Origin: Cylicocyclus nassatus
Taxonomy: Eukaryota > Nematoda > Chromadorea > Rhabditida > Strongylidae
Assembly: GCA_958299035.1 (NCBI GenBank)
Contig: CATQJL010000001.1
Span: forward strand, 15,202,305-15,266,304
Direction of reading: 5' to 3'
Length of the DNA: 64,000 bases
Position numbers and translations under genes: made by a program. The notes under the pieces are model-generated. The model was given only the letters and a program-made list of their open reading frames with translations, was not told where the DNA came from and ran no database searches. Positions 35,651 to 48,117 of the stretch are shown piece after piece (position 1 is the stretch's first letter; each line of letters begins with the position of its first letter).

Positions 35651-36110
35651 TTTGGGTTCCTTCATACTACGCCGCGCACGCCGCTGCAGCGCAATGGAAA
35701 TATGCTCACGGCAGCAGAGCTGCACTTTTTTTGATGTATTCCTATATTTGCTGCACATTCGTGTCCCTCAATAGTGTTCCTTCACATTATGCATTTATTC
35801 TTCTCTTTTGCTTTGTTTATCCTGTCTATTCTTTGCCTATATCAACGAGTGATGGAATGACTTAGGTTGTTGTGCTCCCTCTACTTTTGAGTTTCACATT
35901 TTTGTATCGTAGCTGACTGCACATTGCGTCATCTGGTTGTATATTGGTAGTGTATGGTTGTATGGTTGTATGCTGTATATGGTTGTATATTTGCGCTGTT
36001 AACATCTCCTTACAAACACATCACTGGATGAAAAGGATTTCTCTTCTTCATATTCCCATATTTCCATTGCGCTGCAGCGTCGTACGCGGCGTAGTATGAA
36101 GGAACTGGGT
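35651..36110. repeat. Inverted repeat around the GCTGCAGCG motif
   Basis: GGGTTCCTTCATACTACGCC and GCTGCAGCGCAATGGAAATATG are mirrored by CATATTTCCATTGCGCTGCAGCG (positions about 36055-36077) and GGCGTAGTATGAAGGAACTG. The arms are about 55 bp and the spacer about 350 bp. Confidence 0.7.
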
Positions 36111-37196
36111 ATCACTGGGTAAATCCGGCATGTTGCTTTATGAAACTACGCTAAAATTATCGGCTAGAAGTCGCATATTCATCATAGCGACTAACCTTGT
36201 TGCGGAAAAATTAAACAAAGAAAAATTCCAACAATGCTTAAGTCACCAGATTATCCGAATTATTCGAATGTTCGAATATTCGGCCAGGTATTAGATCGAG
36301 AAGAAAGTTCCCGGGCACTTGCGAAAATTTTTTTCAAATCGCTGTAACTTCAAACAGATTGATTCTTTTTTGAAGCTACAAACTTGATTGCAAAGAAAAT
36401 TTTGTCCACAACATATATTTATCTTGCTGGCTTTTCAGCACCTCGCTGTGGTCCAGCATGCGCAGAATAGAGAAGGTCTTCGCGAAAAATGGCCATTTGT
36501 GTAGGATTATCTCAGGCACGGTGAAAGCTGGAAAGGTCAAATGCTGTGGTTATATAGAAATCTGCCCGGGTTGTTATGGAGACTATTTAGGCCTTGTACG
36601 AGAACCTGCAAAGAAAGTTTGCCCAGAAAGTTTGAAAAATCGATCATTTTTTTGCCCCTAAAATGCACCATATTTCGAGTAAGCGACTTTAAAGTGCGCT
36701 TTGCAAAGTGTAGACTAAGTTTTTGATTACTGCGAACACTGTTGGAATAGTGCCTTACACATCTTTTGGACCCCTCATCCAGGAGTGGCGATCTCGCAGA
36801 AGCGACTCCAGTTGAAGAGTTGCAGTCAGAGGCAATTTCGACAGCTTCTAATTCCTAAGCGCAAATCGCAAAACCTTAGTGCAGCTGCGGGTCAGAAGTC
36901 AACAGGCTTCTCAAAGGATCACCCATGATTTGAACGAAATTCTTTGAATTGCACAAAAAATGGCCTTAGGAAGAAAAATTGTGGAATTTTCACGGTTGAA
37001 AAGATTTTTCTTTTTGATGTGCAGATCAAATGCGTCTTGGCACCGACAAAAATTAGAAGCCGTATTGAAAACTATAGGATTTTCTACTGAACAGTGTAAA
37101 AAAAAAGCTCGCTGTCAGTGTCCGACCGAGCTCCGAAAAAATGCGTTTGAAAATGAAATTTCCAAAAGTGCCCGGAAACTTTTTCTACAATCTAAT

Positions 37197-37420
37197 ACAT
37201 TTATTCGAATAGTCGAATATTCGACAATGTGTAATTATTCGTTATTCGAATGGTCGAATATTTCGCCAATTCCTTTGATTCAAGCATTTCATTTGATTTT
37301 TTGAAGTTTAGCATTGTTCGAATTCAAGGATTCGAATAATTTGAAAATCGCAGATCGGATAATATTCGTTTGTTCGAATATTTCTTACAAGCTTGTTATT
37401 CGATATTCGTTCGTTTGACG
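37197..37420. repeat. TTCGAATA-rich low-complexity block 2
   Basis: Repeated TTCGAATA and TATTCGAA units resemble the blocks near 29.9-30.2 kb and 36.26 kb. Confidence 0.6.
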
Positions 37421-37995
37421 AAATTTATAGGTCGTTACAACTATAGAGGATAGCAACTTTCAATGGCGATCTGGAATGAACTGCATATAGTTAGATGCGC
37501 TTTAATGAAATGTCGGATTTATTCATCATTGCTGTACAATCCTTCAGAAAAATAATGAGGATTTTGCAGTCCAAATCCGATAAGTATTCTTGACATGCGC
37601 CAAAAAACGATTTGAATATGCTTGTTTACATTCTGTATTACCCTACTAGCTTGCAAACCCACCTCCGCCGGGTTCTGTCAATAATAATTTCGTAACCAGT
37701 ATGCGCGCTTGCCCCTCTATCAACTCAGACTCGTAGGTGAAACATGCAAAGAATCGATGAAATCGATATCGATCAGTGACGAAAAGTAGCCTGCAACACT
37801 CGTCCGCCCCGAAGTGTATGGTGCCAAGGTTGGTTCGAATCGGTTCAAAAATAAAAGTCTCTATTTGGAACATACAGACAGGCATAAGATAAACAGGCAT
37901 TTGGCTTTATTTATACAGATGAGAAGATTGTCATTCTCTACCTTCTCTACAACATTTAATTGTCTCTGTGAATTCCTTCGCACTTCTTCACCGAC

Positions 37996-38686
37996 CTAAG
38001 GGCGCATGCATTAACATCCCCGCTGGGAAGAGGATCGCATTTAAAAGAAAGCTTCATCTCGAAGCTCCAGATATCTGGATTTCACGCTGTCTACCTATCC
38101 GTAAGTACTCTCACCATCCTTCGCTATGAACATCCGCATTTTCCGACTTTTGTATGATCCTCTGATAATCCCCGGTTTCTTCTTTGAAATCATTCTTCGT
38201 TTTTCGTCAACGAAATCCTTCCGAAGTTGTACTGAATATCTACCTCAACAGTGCTTACCATGGTGCTGGTAAGAACGAATGAGTTTTTGAAAAGTCAAAT
38301 TTTTCGGTAAACCCCAACTTTCAACTTGCGGATCATCGCAGATTTCATGATTTAATACACCATTTGTTCTTAGTAGAAACTTGCTCAACACTCCTCGGCC
38401 TGACAATCAGTAACCTCTGGCATGTTTTCATTAACTTCGAAGAAAGAAAAATGATTTTGAAGATGTGAAGATCGACCGCCGAGGATCGTCAGAGGATCAT
38501 ACAAAAAGAGCTGGCAATCCGGCTTGTACAGCTTCTCGCTCCTATTCAGTATGCTCATTATGAAAGACTTAAGACTTACGGATAGGTAGACAGCGTGAAA
38601 TTCAGAATTTAGGAGCTTCAAGATATGAAGCTTTCTGTTAAGCTGATCCTCTCCCCAGTGGGGATGTTAATGCATGCGGTCCTAAA
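37996..38686. mobile_element. Foldback element, about 690 bp
   Basis: The left GGGCGCATGCATTAACATCC, AAGAGGATC, AGAAAGCTTCAT and CTGTCTACCTATCCGTAAGT blocks are mirrored at the right: ACTTACGGATAGGTAGACAG, ATGAAGCTTTCT, GATCCTCTCC, GGATGTTAATGCATGCG. The interior also pairs, for example GATCCTCTGA / TCAGAGGATC. No gene is present. Confidence 0.75.
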
Positions 38687-39295
38687 TTTTTCTGATAAGC
38701 GTGCTCACTTACCTCGCCCTCCCCTTCCATTCCCCTTTGTATGAATACCCATCTCCTGAGAAAGTTTGCGAAAAAATAGAAGTCAATAAATGCATTGGTA
38801 TTTTCAAAGATTAATGTTATCAATAACAGTAAACCGGTGATTTATTGTTATTTATCGCCTGCTCACAGAAATTTTCTCATCTTTTTTTTCAATAGTTATA
38901 GAATAAGATTTGCACCTCCAAAGATGAATATGTGATCAACCGTTCAAGTTAACTTGCATGTACGCGTTTATCCTATCACGTCCTCACTAGACAAGTGCAC
39001 TGGTTTGACTTGGCCAAACATGTAAACCTACGCGTAGGCACAAGATCAGTAATCAGTGATGACGTGGCACTTGAACAATCTAACCAGGATCCAAACTCCC
39101 AGGGTGGTCTAAGTATGACGACCATTACTATTGTCTCGGGTCTTCTGAATTTGGTCAATAACCCTGAGTCCGGAGGGAGATTTCCTTGTTTGTTCAATTT
39201 ATTGCTTATAGTCATGTTATGACGATTTCGCCCTTACCCTTAACACTTACTAAAAACAGCAGGACCAAGTACGTTCTATCCCGAATCACGCACTC

Positions 39296-39480
39296 ATGCT
39301 TCGACGTCACGCACACTTTGCGCAAGAACATGGACGTTATAACACGGATCCATTTGGGTGCCGTATCGTAAAATATCGACCAAGTGGATATTCAAATACT
39401 CAAGTTGATGTTGCTGTTGTGCTCGGACCTCTTCAACAGTTACGGATTTCTATCGAAAGAATTCTGAATCTGCCGTCAGT
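39296..39480 (+). CDS. Possible exon, unknown
   Basis: A frame of about 60 codons has protein-like composition (HAHFAQEHGRYNTDPFGCRI, VDVAVVLGPLQQLRISIERI) and ends near a GTAGGT donor. I do not recognise it and see no convincing partner exon. Confidence 0.2.
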
Positions 39481-40227
39481 TAGGGTAGGTTCGCAATTTT
39501 ACAATAAAAAGAGCTAGGGAACGGCACTGTTGGTATGGATTTAAATTATTGTACTTTGCATGGCTAGTGGGAGCGCTATTCTGCCTAGAGGCTGTGACAC
39601 TGTCGACTCCCATTATACGCTCAGCTGAAACGAGCCTGGGAGGTGAAGGTTGGCTATTCAAAACATGTTGATTTTCCTCAAACAGCGCCGCGAATCGCTC
39701 GTACTTGTTACACACTGTAGATTCAACAATAGATCATATCGAGTCTTATAATTTCCTCGATCCGTCCTTAATCCTCCAAGCTATGTTTGACTGGAGCCTT
39801 AACATGTTAATTCTTTTGCTTTACATTTCGAAGTGCTGCTCAAAATACACGTTACTTCTCTTTATTGACTGGTTCAACATCAATCGGTAGTCATCTCGTC
39901 TCTTCGGTTCATTATCAGTAAGCCCAAACGTCAGTCTAGTCTTCCCTTTTGACTAAATGCCGAAAAAGTATCTGTCGCTTGCATCTTCGTAGAAAGCGGA
40001 CGGATGTCGCACTATAACTTTTGGCGAAGTGAGACTGCTTCGCGCGTCAACAAGGGCATATTTGGCGTATGTCAGCCAGTGAATAAAATGCTCTTTTGTT
40101 CCTGATGTGGGTTTTGTAAGTCAGTAATGTCTTGTGTTGCCGACCACATGCTGCGGTGGAAGTTTTATTGACCCTACGATGTTGTCTTTTCCAGAGATTG
40201 GAAATGAATTGTAGTATTCAACTAAGA

Positions 40228-40269
40228 CCCGCGTGGCAGGCGAGCATTCTACCACTGAACCACCGATGC
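40228..40269 (-). pseudogene. 5' half of tRNA-Gly(GCC), truncated
   Basis: On the minus strand, 42 nt match the first part of eukaryotic tRNA-Gly(GCC): GCATCGGTGGTTCAGTGGTA (acceptor strand and D-arm), then GAATGCTCGC, the anticodon loop CTGCCAC with GCC, and GCGGG closing the anticodon stem. The match stops exactly there. The variable loop, T-arm (GGTTCGATTCC-type) and 3' acceptor strand are missing, so no functional tRNA can form. It contains an A box but no B box. Confidence 0.85.
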
Positions 40270-40631
40270 ACCAGAAAATGTGGTGACTTGTATTAGGCGA
40301 AAGGGTGGCGCCTATAAGAATCGAGCAAAAGGGTCGCGCTCTTTACTTCTGTCAATTAACAGGTGGTTCGATGGTACTTTTTATTACCGTTTGCTAGGAA
40401 CGTATCGTTACAAGTGATGAGGCAACGGCGACGCCCAAAAGGCGTGACCGAAGAGAGAGAGAGGGGGGGGCGTAATGAGAGGTTCTGGCATGTGCACATG
40501 TGCAGAACACTCCCGTCAGCCCCACGAAATGGATACAAGAAAAGATTACAACAAGCAAACAATATGAACATCTAAAATACAAGGTCTACTTGCTTCTTTC
40601 AAATCATTGTCGTTCCCTGCCCATATGCGCG

Positions 40632-41145
40632 TCAGTTGTGCCGCCGTTTGAAGCGACCACCGCCTTGTCGAAACGAGCAGAGGAGTACATTGTGTGGTTT
40701 CCTAAACGCCGCACATCTCACGCCGCAGTCGTCTTCATGAGTTTTCTTCGAGCACTTTTCGCAAAGGCCAAGCCGTGTTGCTTGACACGACTTGGCCACG
40801 GCGTCCGGGAAACGATTGCATCGTGTTGTGGTGTGGTCATCGCGGTTGTCCTCGATCGGACAGAATATGCAGTTCGATTTCGGCGCCGTGCGTTCCAAGA
40901 GTTCGGCGCATGCGCCTCGTAGTTGGGCCATCTTTGCGTCGTGGGCTGCTGCGACGGCGTATTTTGGCGTCAAGGTGGCCAAAGGGGGCCTCCAGTCGGG
41001 AGTGCATGTTCCGTGTGGCGGAGAATATTTCAGCGAGCATATCTGACGTGGTGGCAGCGTCGCACATGTTGACCGATTCTAGCATGGGGTGAAAGGAGCT
41101 TGTGGTAGGCGTATATATGTGGTGTGCAGGGACCACAAGGTGCAT
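40632..41145 (-). pseudogene. BEL/Pao-like retrotransposon gag fragment
   Basis: A minus-strand frame contains three Cys/His clusters in order: NCIFC...H....RC, LCEKC...H.DDC and RC....KPHNVLLC. This resembles the triple zinc-knuckle segment in gag of nematode BEL/Pao elements. The upstream segment (NMCDAATTSDMLAEIFSATR) lies in another frame, so there is either a frameshift or a missed junction near 40980. No protease or reverse transcriptase follows it, and no long terminal repeats were identified. Overlapping plus-strand ORFs are probably by-products of GC-rich codons. Confidence 0.5.
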
Positions 41146-41220
41146 GTGGTATGGTTGGTTCTGAATAACAGTGATATTATGACTTATAATGTGTATAATG
41201 TGCGGATGAGTGTATCATTC

Positions 41221-41451
41221 CTATAGACAGGTGTGTACCATAGATACGAAGCATAGGAATGGAGTAGCTGCAGGTTTCATTATTGCGAATATCATTTTCA
41301 AGAGAAGCACGACCACTGCCGGGCCGCAGAGGTAGGTTAAGCCCAAAAGAACGGTGGCTGTGCCGGCCAAAGTTAGCGCAATCTTCCAATGCGCTGCGAT
41401 TGTTTTCAACAGTGGATTCATGTCTGGCAAGTGCCAGTCCAGTAAGTCCAT
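41221..41451 (-). other. Hydrophobic ORF next to the gag fragment
   Basis: A 76-codon minus-strand frame has one or two strongly hydrophobic stretches (LTLAGTATVLLGLTYLCGPA; VVVLLLKMIFAIM). It lies just upstream of the gag fragment on the same strand. It could be the membrane tail of a retroelement envelope-like protein from an adjoining copy, but this is a guess. Confidence 0.2.
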
Positions 41452-41529
41452 CCAAGTTTTTCACTTTCTTTTGCGTTATGCCAGAAAACGGGTATCGCAG
41501 TTCTGGTAGAGTAGGCGTCCTTTAATGTC

Positions 41530-44500
41530 CATTACGCTTGATTGCTTTCCACATCTTGATCCGTAGAAGCATGTTGAAGACGGATCCTTATGCAAACCTC
41601 GACATGATTTTTGTGACCATGATAATACTGCATCGCCATACGAGATCAGAAAGTTTGCATGAATAAAAGTGCAAATTTAACTAACCGCAGTTCTATTCTC
41701 AATCCAATTAATACGTGAAAGACTTTACACAAGAAACACTTTATAATTCTACATTACGCATGTGTGCTAGTGGCTAACTAGTTAAGAAAATGAATTATGA
41801 AAAGTATTTTCCATCTTTCAGTACTAATCGATATTGGGTTGCATGACTCGAATAATTGTGCAACGCTCTCTTAGATGGCGAGGATGCCATAATGATATAC
41901 GCTCACTGTCAAGTTAACTTAATTACTCTCAAATTGATGAATTCAAGTATAGTAATGTAGTATAAGTCAAATTATTCACTCTCAATTGAATGAGTTCAAG
42001 TATATGCACAAATATATTGCGAGATGTCGCGAAGCACTATGCATCCAGGTGTTTGTATTGAAAGAAAAAAGAAAATTTTGAGTGCACATAAGTGTTGAGT
42101 GCTGATTCACTGAATACGGACAGGGGGCTGCATAACCCTCGAAAAAAAGGTTAGGTTTTTTGGAACTTCCGCATAGATAAAAATGAACGAGTTCCATATA
42201 AACTCTGCTTTGCTTCAGACAAGTTACGAAATTCACAGGGATACACGAGAAGGCTTCAACACTGCAAGACCAAGCACAGCTCCGGAACTATATATAATAA
42301 TATTCTATAATAATATACTAACTGTAAAATTAGTGACAACACTTCTATCTTATTTTAGAGAGACCCGTCAAAAAATGTGCATAAATGAAAAAAATACGGA
42401 ACCATCTCTGAAAGAGAGTTCAAAAAGTTGGGAGATAACCTTTTACCATATTTCATATTAGGTTGTCCCGAAAGTATTGTCCCTTTTTTCATACGACTAT
42501 AAAACCACGCACAATAAAAGACCCAAATAATTTTCAACATGCGGTCGATGCAGCTTTCTCTTCTCCTTCGTATGTATACATTTTCGAACCATAATCCTGT
42601 ATGCTTTTTTTGGTAACTGCCAAAATTCTCGTCAATTCTATATACTCAACGTTCGGCCTTATCTTCAAAAATTTCATTCCAAACTTTCGGCAAGGATTAA
42701 GTATGGTGCAAATAAAGCAAGTCTCGTACTATACGGTAAGTTTTTAGATTCTCCTAATCTGCTAATTCAAAAAATTATCTTCTCGGAATCTCGGTTTTTG
42801 CTTCTGAAAGTCAAGAAACAGCAGCTGCAGCAAAAACATAAGAGCTTTCGAAATTTCTGCGAACTGAAACTCAATAATTGCTAAACATTATTTGTGCAAC
42901 CTAACCAAATTTGATTTGCTTTGAAGAATCAGCTTTTTGGGATTTTAGATACTCTTACATGGTAAATGTGATCACGAAGCTGCGGTTTTTCTCAAATAAA
43001 TGATTATTACGGGCTTGATAAACATGACCCAGGACCATAGAGAAAATCAAATATAAATTCAAGAAATGTTGTTGGAAAAATTACTTGGCTTACCTAAAAA
43101 AAAGCCTCATTTCCGCATAAGATCTTACAAGCAATCATGGAAAAAACTTCTCAAATTATCTCTTGAAAACGCGGAAATTCCGAATACAATTAACGCCGAA
43201 CACAAGATCACGCACAAATCACATAATGGTCAACTTAATCTATTCAACTAAATACGTTCACATCCATTTCTACAATTTCAAAATATACGCACTCAAATAA
43301 AAATTATCTTCGTATCGGCAAGTCTTACTCTGACATGGCTCGAATATGAATAGCCGGTTTGAATAATATATACACAAGGGGTAAGTTTATGGACGTTTTA
43401 TCAATCAAGATTGATGATGAAGAGAAATACATGTTAATCAATCAACCAAGCATGCTGAGGTCAAATAGCACATGAAAACGTAAGCGTAAATGACGTGATT
43501 GTGCAGATATTCCTCTAGTGAAGAGATGCATTCACGCTACTTCTAGTATATCTGGCAAAATTAAAAAGGTGATAAAACACATCAGAACATACAGCACGTA
43601 CAACGTTAAAGGAAAATTTTTAGGTATATTATGGCTACAAGCCATGAACAACATCAATGCTAACAATCAGATGTCAAAATTGAAGAAACTATTCAGCTGC
43701 TTAACAAACATAATTCATTTCCGCAAACATACGAATAAGTAGGAAGAAGTTTATTATATATGTTTGTTACATAAGTCCACACTCAATTTTTTGACAGAAT
43801 TTCTCAACCCTAGACCTCGTCTTCTTTGTTCCTTCCACCACTCTATTCCGTTCGTTTCAAAGTTCTCTGCTGCCATCGATATCCAATACTGTCTTTTACA
43901 ACTTTTAATCAAAACGCAACCTCAGAACAAGCTCGACAACATTATCTCTAATATCTTATTTCATCTTGCTACTACGAAAAACTGGGCAAATAGTTGATTT
44001 CGCTTATCTTCAGTCACTTTGCAAGTTACCGGTGTTTTACCTTAGTCTTCTGCTCTAATCCACTGACAAAAGCTTTTTTACTTCTTTTTCATCTTCTGTT
44101 ATGGCAACCAGGGCTAACTTTCATGAGTTAACGGAGGTACGCACGGTTTGAACCATTTGCTTTCGTGTCACCCTCTTACGTTGATTCTGGTCAAGAATGA
44201 TAGGGAGTAGCTTATGAAAGTAACTTATACCTTTTGTAATGCTTCATCAGACGCGGTAGTCAGGATCGAATTCTAATAAATGAGGGTGGGATGTACATAG
44301 CAAACGATGTACGCTTGTTTTTAATTCAACACTATTGCTCCCTATTCAAATGAGTGTCTTTTATGAAATTTCAATGGTAGTATCCCAATAAAGGTACATG
44401 AGGCCGCACTTGGCTTATATACTCACTAACAATATACTGAGCGGAGCTAGTTTTCGCATGCTACAATTTACACTACAATTTTCGTTAGTGCGGTATCATA

Positions 44501-44850
44501 AACACTCTTTTAGGTGTGAACGACCCTTGCAAGAGATCATTACTTGCTAGAAATGGTTTTACGATTCTGTCTTGAGTCAATCGTTTTTTTTCTTTCGATC
44601 ATTCCTTTGACTTTTCAATGGTAGCAGACGCAGTTGATATGTTATAAATGAAAGTGCTGATCTATACAAGCAGTTTATTTGCAAGTTCTGCCCTTCCTGA
44701 AGTGATAAGCAGTAAAGATTCATAGCTGAAGAGATCATATTCAAATGGCATTCAACAGCTGCCTTGTGCTTCCATCGAGTCACCGTGTAAATAAGAGATT
44801 TTACCAAATTTAGGTGGTCCATCAGCGACTGAGCCCTGGTCTACGCTCGT
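41530..44850. other. AT-rich region, no gene recognised; orphan mariner-like end
   Basis: About 3.3 kb of AT-rich DNA with short Lys- and Asn-rich ORFs that follow base composition. At 42458-42475 TTAGGTTGTCCCGAAAGT resembles a mariner terminal repeat, and no partner end is nearby. Confidence 0.4.
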
Positions 44851-44899
44851 TGTTAAGTGATGGTGGAGGAGGCCTAACGGAGCGTTAGAACAAGCAGTA

Positions 44900-46620
44900 A
44901 CAAGCCTCCTCTCGCTTAGGTGTGAAGCTGAGGTTTGACGAGATCGAAAGAACGGTCCATAACCTGCCTCAATGGTTTTTCTGTACGTACAGTACTGAAA
45001 AGAAAGAGCTGCAAGAGGAAGCTCAGGAGGGAAGATGAGCGTCAGATCCTCAGAAAGGCCTTTAGTCAATATAAGTGCACTTATACAAAGCAGGAATTCG
45101 ATTTAAGGGTGCAAAACCTACCACTCGTCAGAATATTTGGCGAAATGAACAACTTGTGCGCACGAAAATGAGTTCTGCGTCTACTTCCTTACATAAGGAA
45201 GAAGATTGAAATTTGCTCGTGTGAGCATGCCTCGTGATTGGGAAGAGGTGCCCAGAACCTTACAGATAAGTGCGCTTTTTTAACCGAGATAAGTCTCTTC
45301 AGATATCCGCCTTACATTTAAGTCCACCTTTTTCTAATTATAAATATCCCAAAATCATGTCAGGTAAGTTCGAAGACTATCAAACAAATTCGGACTTATC
45401 TGCAGACGGACTTATCTGATGGGAGCCTTATCTGTGAGATTTTAGGGTAAAATCGAAAGTAGATCTACCTTAGATTGTGATTTTTGAGTTTTCTCAGGTT
45501 GATCTCTCAGACAAACAAATGCATGGATGATCCTGAGGGCTCTGCTCGCTGGTTATGGAAATACCTGCGTAAGGCACTCGATTAGTTTAAAACGTAATCA
45601 TAAAGGCGAAAATATCGTGGTGTCTTCGGCAGTGCCCTCTATTGGCCCCCTTGATCTCAATATCACCTTATCAAAACGAATAAATGTTTTAAATTACATC
45701 CGTGAGCTCGATTCGAGCAGTCCAGTCATTAAGCGTTTCATTAGCTGCATCTAGTCTTCGCAAGACGCGTCAATTCATGTCAGTGCGGAGACTGAAAAGT
45801 CGAGATCCTGGAAGGGTCTTTTGATGGAATTTCATATAGTTTTCGGTTCGTTGTTCGCTAAGCGTAACATCAATTTTTGATTGGTCTGCACCCCTCACCG
45901 GAACTGATCACCATGAAAATTTTGTAGGTTATCGGTTCGACGGTTTCATTACAATAATCAGTCTTAGAGCGTGGATGTTGTGGTAATTCGTTTACACCCA
46001 AAAGCTGGTGGAAAGCATGTCAACAGCATCTTCCAAGCCATAAATAGTCCTGATGGTCTAATGAACTATTCAATTGCCCTTGTTGCTTAATGCTATTGTT
46101 ATTATTGTTTATTGCGATAAAGAGCATTCTTCGAGTGTCAATATGATTTACCACCAAGAATTCAAGCTCGGCGCAAGGATGTTCTTATAGGTTGACACCG
46201 AAGTTTTTGTGCCGCGTACACCCTATCGGCTATGTTCTTTCATGTGGCACTGACGTCATACACAAAGTTTTAAGCGTCTCGGAGCATTCGAAAATGATGA
46301 TCAGATTGACTTTGATGAAGAGGATGATGTTCTTGAACCAAATCCTCCGAGCTAGTCAAGACTCTTTCGAAGGCTTCCGGGAGTGACTGCCAATATCATC
46401 GCCCACCATTTCTACCTTTTCGAAACATCGCTAATATTGTAAATTCTTTGTATAGACTTTTGAAGAATGGATGCCAGACAAGGCGAACTGCAGATCGTTA
46501 CGCAAGGACGAAGGAGCAAGCACCTAGTGATTTCCATTACGACCCCCTACTTGAGCTCGCAGAACATTTGAAGGAGGCCATTGTCAAAGTGAGTCGAAAA
46601 GACCACATCCATGCTTCACA
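44900..46620 (+). other. Cluster of protein-like ORF fragments, unknown
   Basis: Several short plus-strand frames have non-random composition: KLRFDEIERTVHNLPQWFFC near 44920-45020, GENIVVSSAVPSIGPLDLNI near 45606, RLGAFENDDQIDFDEEDDVL near 46280, and DFHYDPLLELAEHLKEAIVK near 46530-46590, after a TATAG acceptor. Donors and phases do not join them cleanly. They may be a decayed gene or a real gene with exons I cannot connect. No family is recognised. Confidence 0.25.
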
Positions 46621-46714
46621 ATGAGCGTCACTACTGATTATGATGATGAGCAGAAATACATGGTGGTTCTGAGCAGAACTTCGCCACCACTGTGGGTTTT
46701 CACAGAGCGTTTGA

Positions 46715-47169
46715 AGGCAGTGTCCGGGCAAAAACTCGATTTTGAGATTTTGTGCTTACCCGGGCCTATTCACTATGCTAAATCCGAAAATCCACATTGG
46801 AGAGCGCGAAAACGCCGAAAAACGGCTCTAACACGGGAGGGAGATCAGCAGGTGGGCGGGGTCCTCCCCACTGTGAATTTACGCTCCCAGCTTCCAGAGC
46901 GATCTTCTCGGTTCCGATTTCATGTCAATGCATTCGCACCTGGCCGGAAGGAGACCTCAGGGCGTTAGAGGGATTAAAAGGATCGCTCCAAAAGCTGGGA
47001 CTGCGAAATTCACAGTAGGGAGGACCCCGCCCACTTGCGGTTTCCTCCTGCGCTAGAGCCCTTTTTTGCCGTCTTTGCGCTTTCCAGTGTGGATTTTCGG
47101 ATTCAGCATAGCGAATAGGCCCGGGTAAGCATAAAACCTCAAAATCGACTTTTTGCCTGGACACTGCCT
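46715..47169. mobile_element. TTAA-type inverted-repeat MITE, family A copy 4
   Basis: The ends AGGCAGTGTCCGGGCAAAAA and TTTTTGCCTGGACACTGCCT are flanked by TTGA and ATAA. About 455 bp of mirrored arms share the same blocks as the other copies. Long ORFs across it are by-products of the repeat. Confidence 0.85.
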
Positions 47170-47199
47170 ATAAAAGGGGAGATAAAGTAGGTCAGTTTG

Positions 47200-48117
47200 A
47201 TACTAGTACAGGGGTTATCAATTACAGTGCCGGATGCACCAGCAACCCAGCATCTCCGCTCCCACGAGGGTGAAAAGGCGAAATTTCCGATTGGAAATGA
47301 TTAGAGAGCATGTTCGCGGAAAAGAAGCAGGATCCGGGCGACGCGGTCGCGCGGGAGAAGGAGATGCTAGTGCACCCGACACTGCGATTGATAAGCCCTG
47401 TATGTAGTTGCCAATATGCAGAACAGACTTACAGGGCATATCAACGCAGTGCCGGGAGCACTAGCACCTCCGCTCTCGCGCAGCCTCTTCGACTGCATCT
47501 CTTTCGCGAACATGCTCTCTAGTCACTTTGCGTGGGAATAATGGAGTCTCAAATTGGATATGACTAGAGAGCATGTTTGCGGAAGAAATGTAGAGTCCCG
47601 CGCGGGAGTGAAGATGCTGGGGCAAACAAATGAATGCAGTTGACAAACTCTTTACATATGATTGACGAAAAATCAAATAACAAAGCGTAAGTGCCGACTC
47701 AGGTGGCACACAGCTGTGAGGAATCTGTGCTGTTCAGACGAAAAAGTCTAACAAAAAGTTCGACTTTATAGCTTACTCAACATACTCCGGCTCCTCAAGC
47801 ACATATCCAGAGTACGATTCTCGGCAAGATGTGATGCAATTCTCTCATTATTTTGTCCTCTGCCCCGCAAACCGCAAAATATGTGCTATTTACTTGGCTT
47901 TTACCTTCGAAAAGATATCCAGCTTCGTGCAGCCGTGCAGAGCACCCAGAGTAAGCGTAGGCCAAGCCAAAGGGAGACCGTACGTGTTCAATTCATAATT
48001 ATGAAGACATGGCAACTCGCATTTTGAAAAGACCACCAACCCCTTTCTCCTTGTCGAGATACCATAACTAGACTAACCAGATCATCGTCGACGTTGTTTA
48101 AAAATTCTACGGAATCG
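47200..48117. repeat. Local repeats, no gene recognised
   Basis: GACTAGAGAGCATGTTTGCGG near 47561 resembles GATTAGAGAGCATGTTCGCGG near 47299. TTTCGCGAACATGCTCTCTAGTC near 47501 is its mirrored form. CCGCGCGGGAGTGAAGATGC and CGCGGGAGAAGGAGATGC also recur. I see no convincing gene. Confidence 0.45.

Noticed and set aside
8565..42475. Complete mariner elements at 8.57 and 42.46 kb
   Set aside because: Each site has only one TTAGGTTGTCCC-type end. No mirrored end or transposase frame was seen within a few kilobases.
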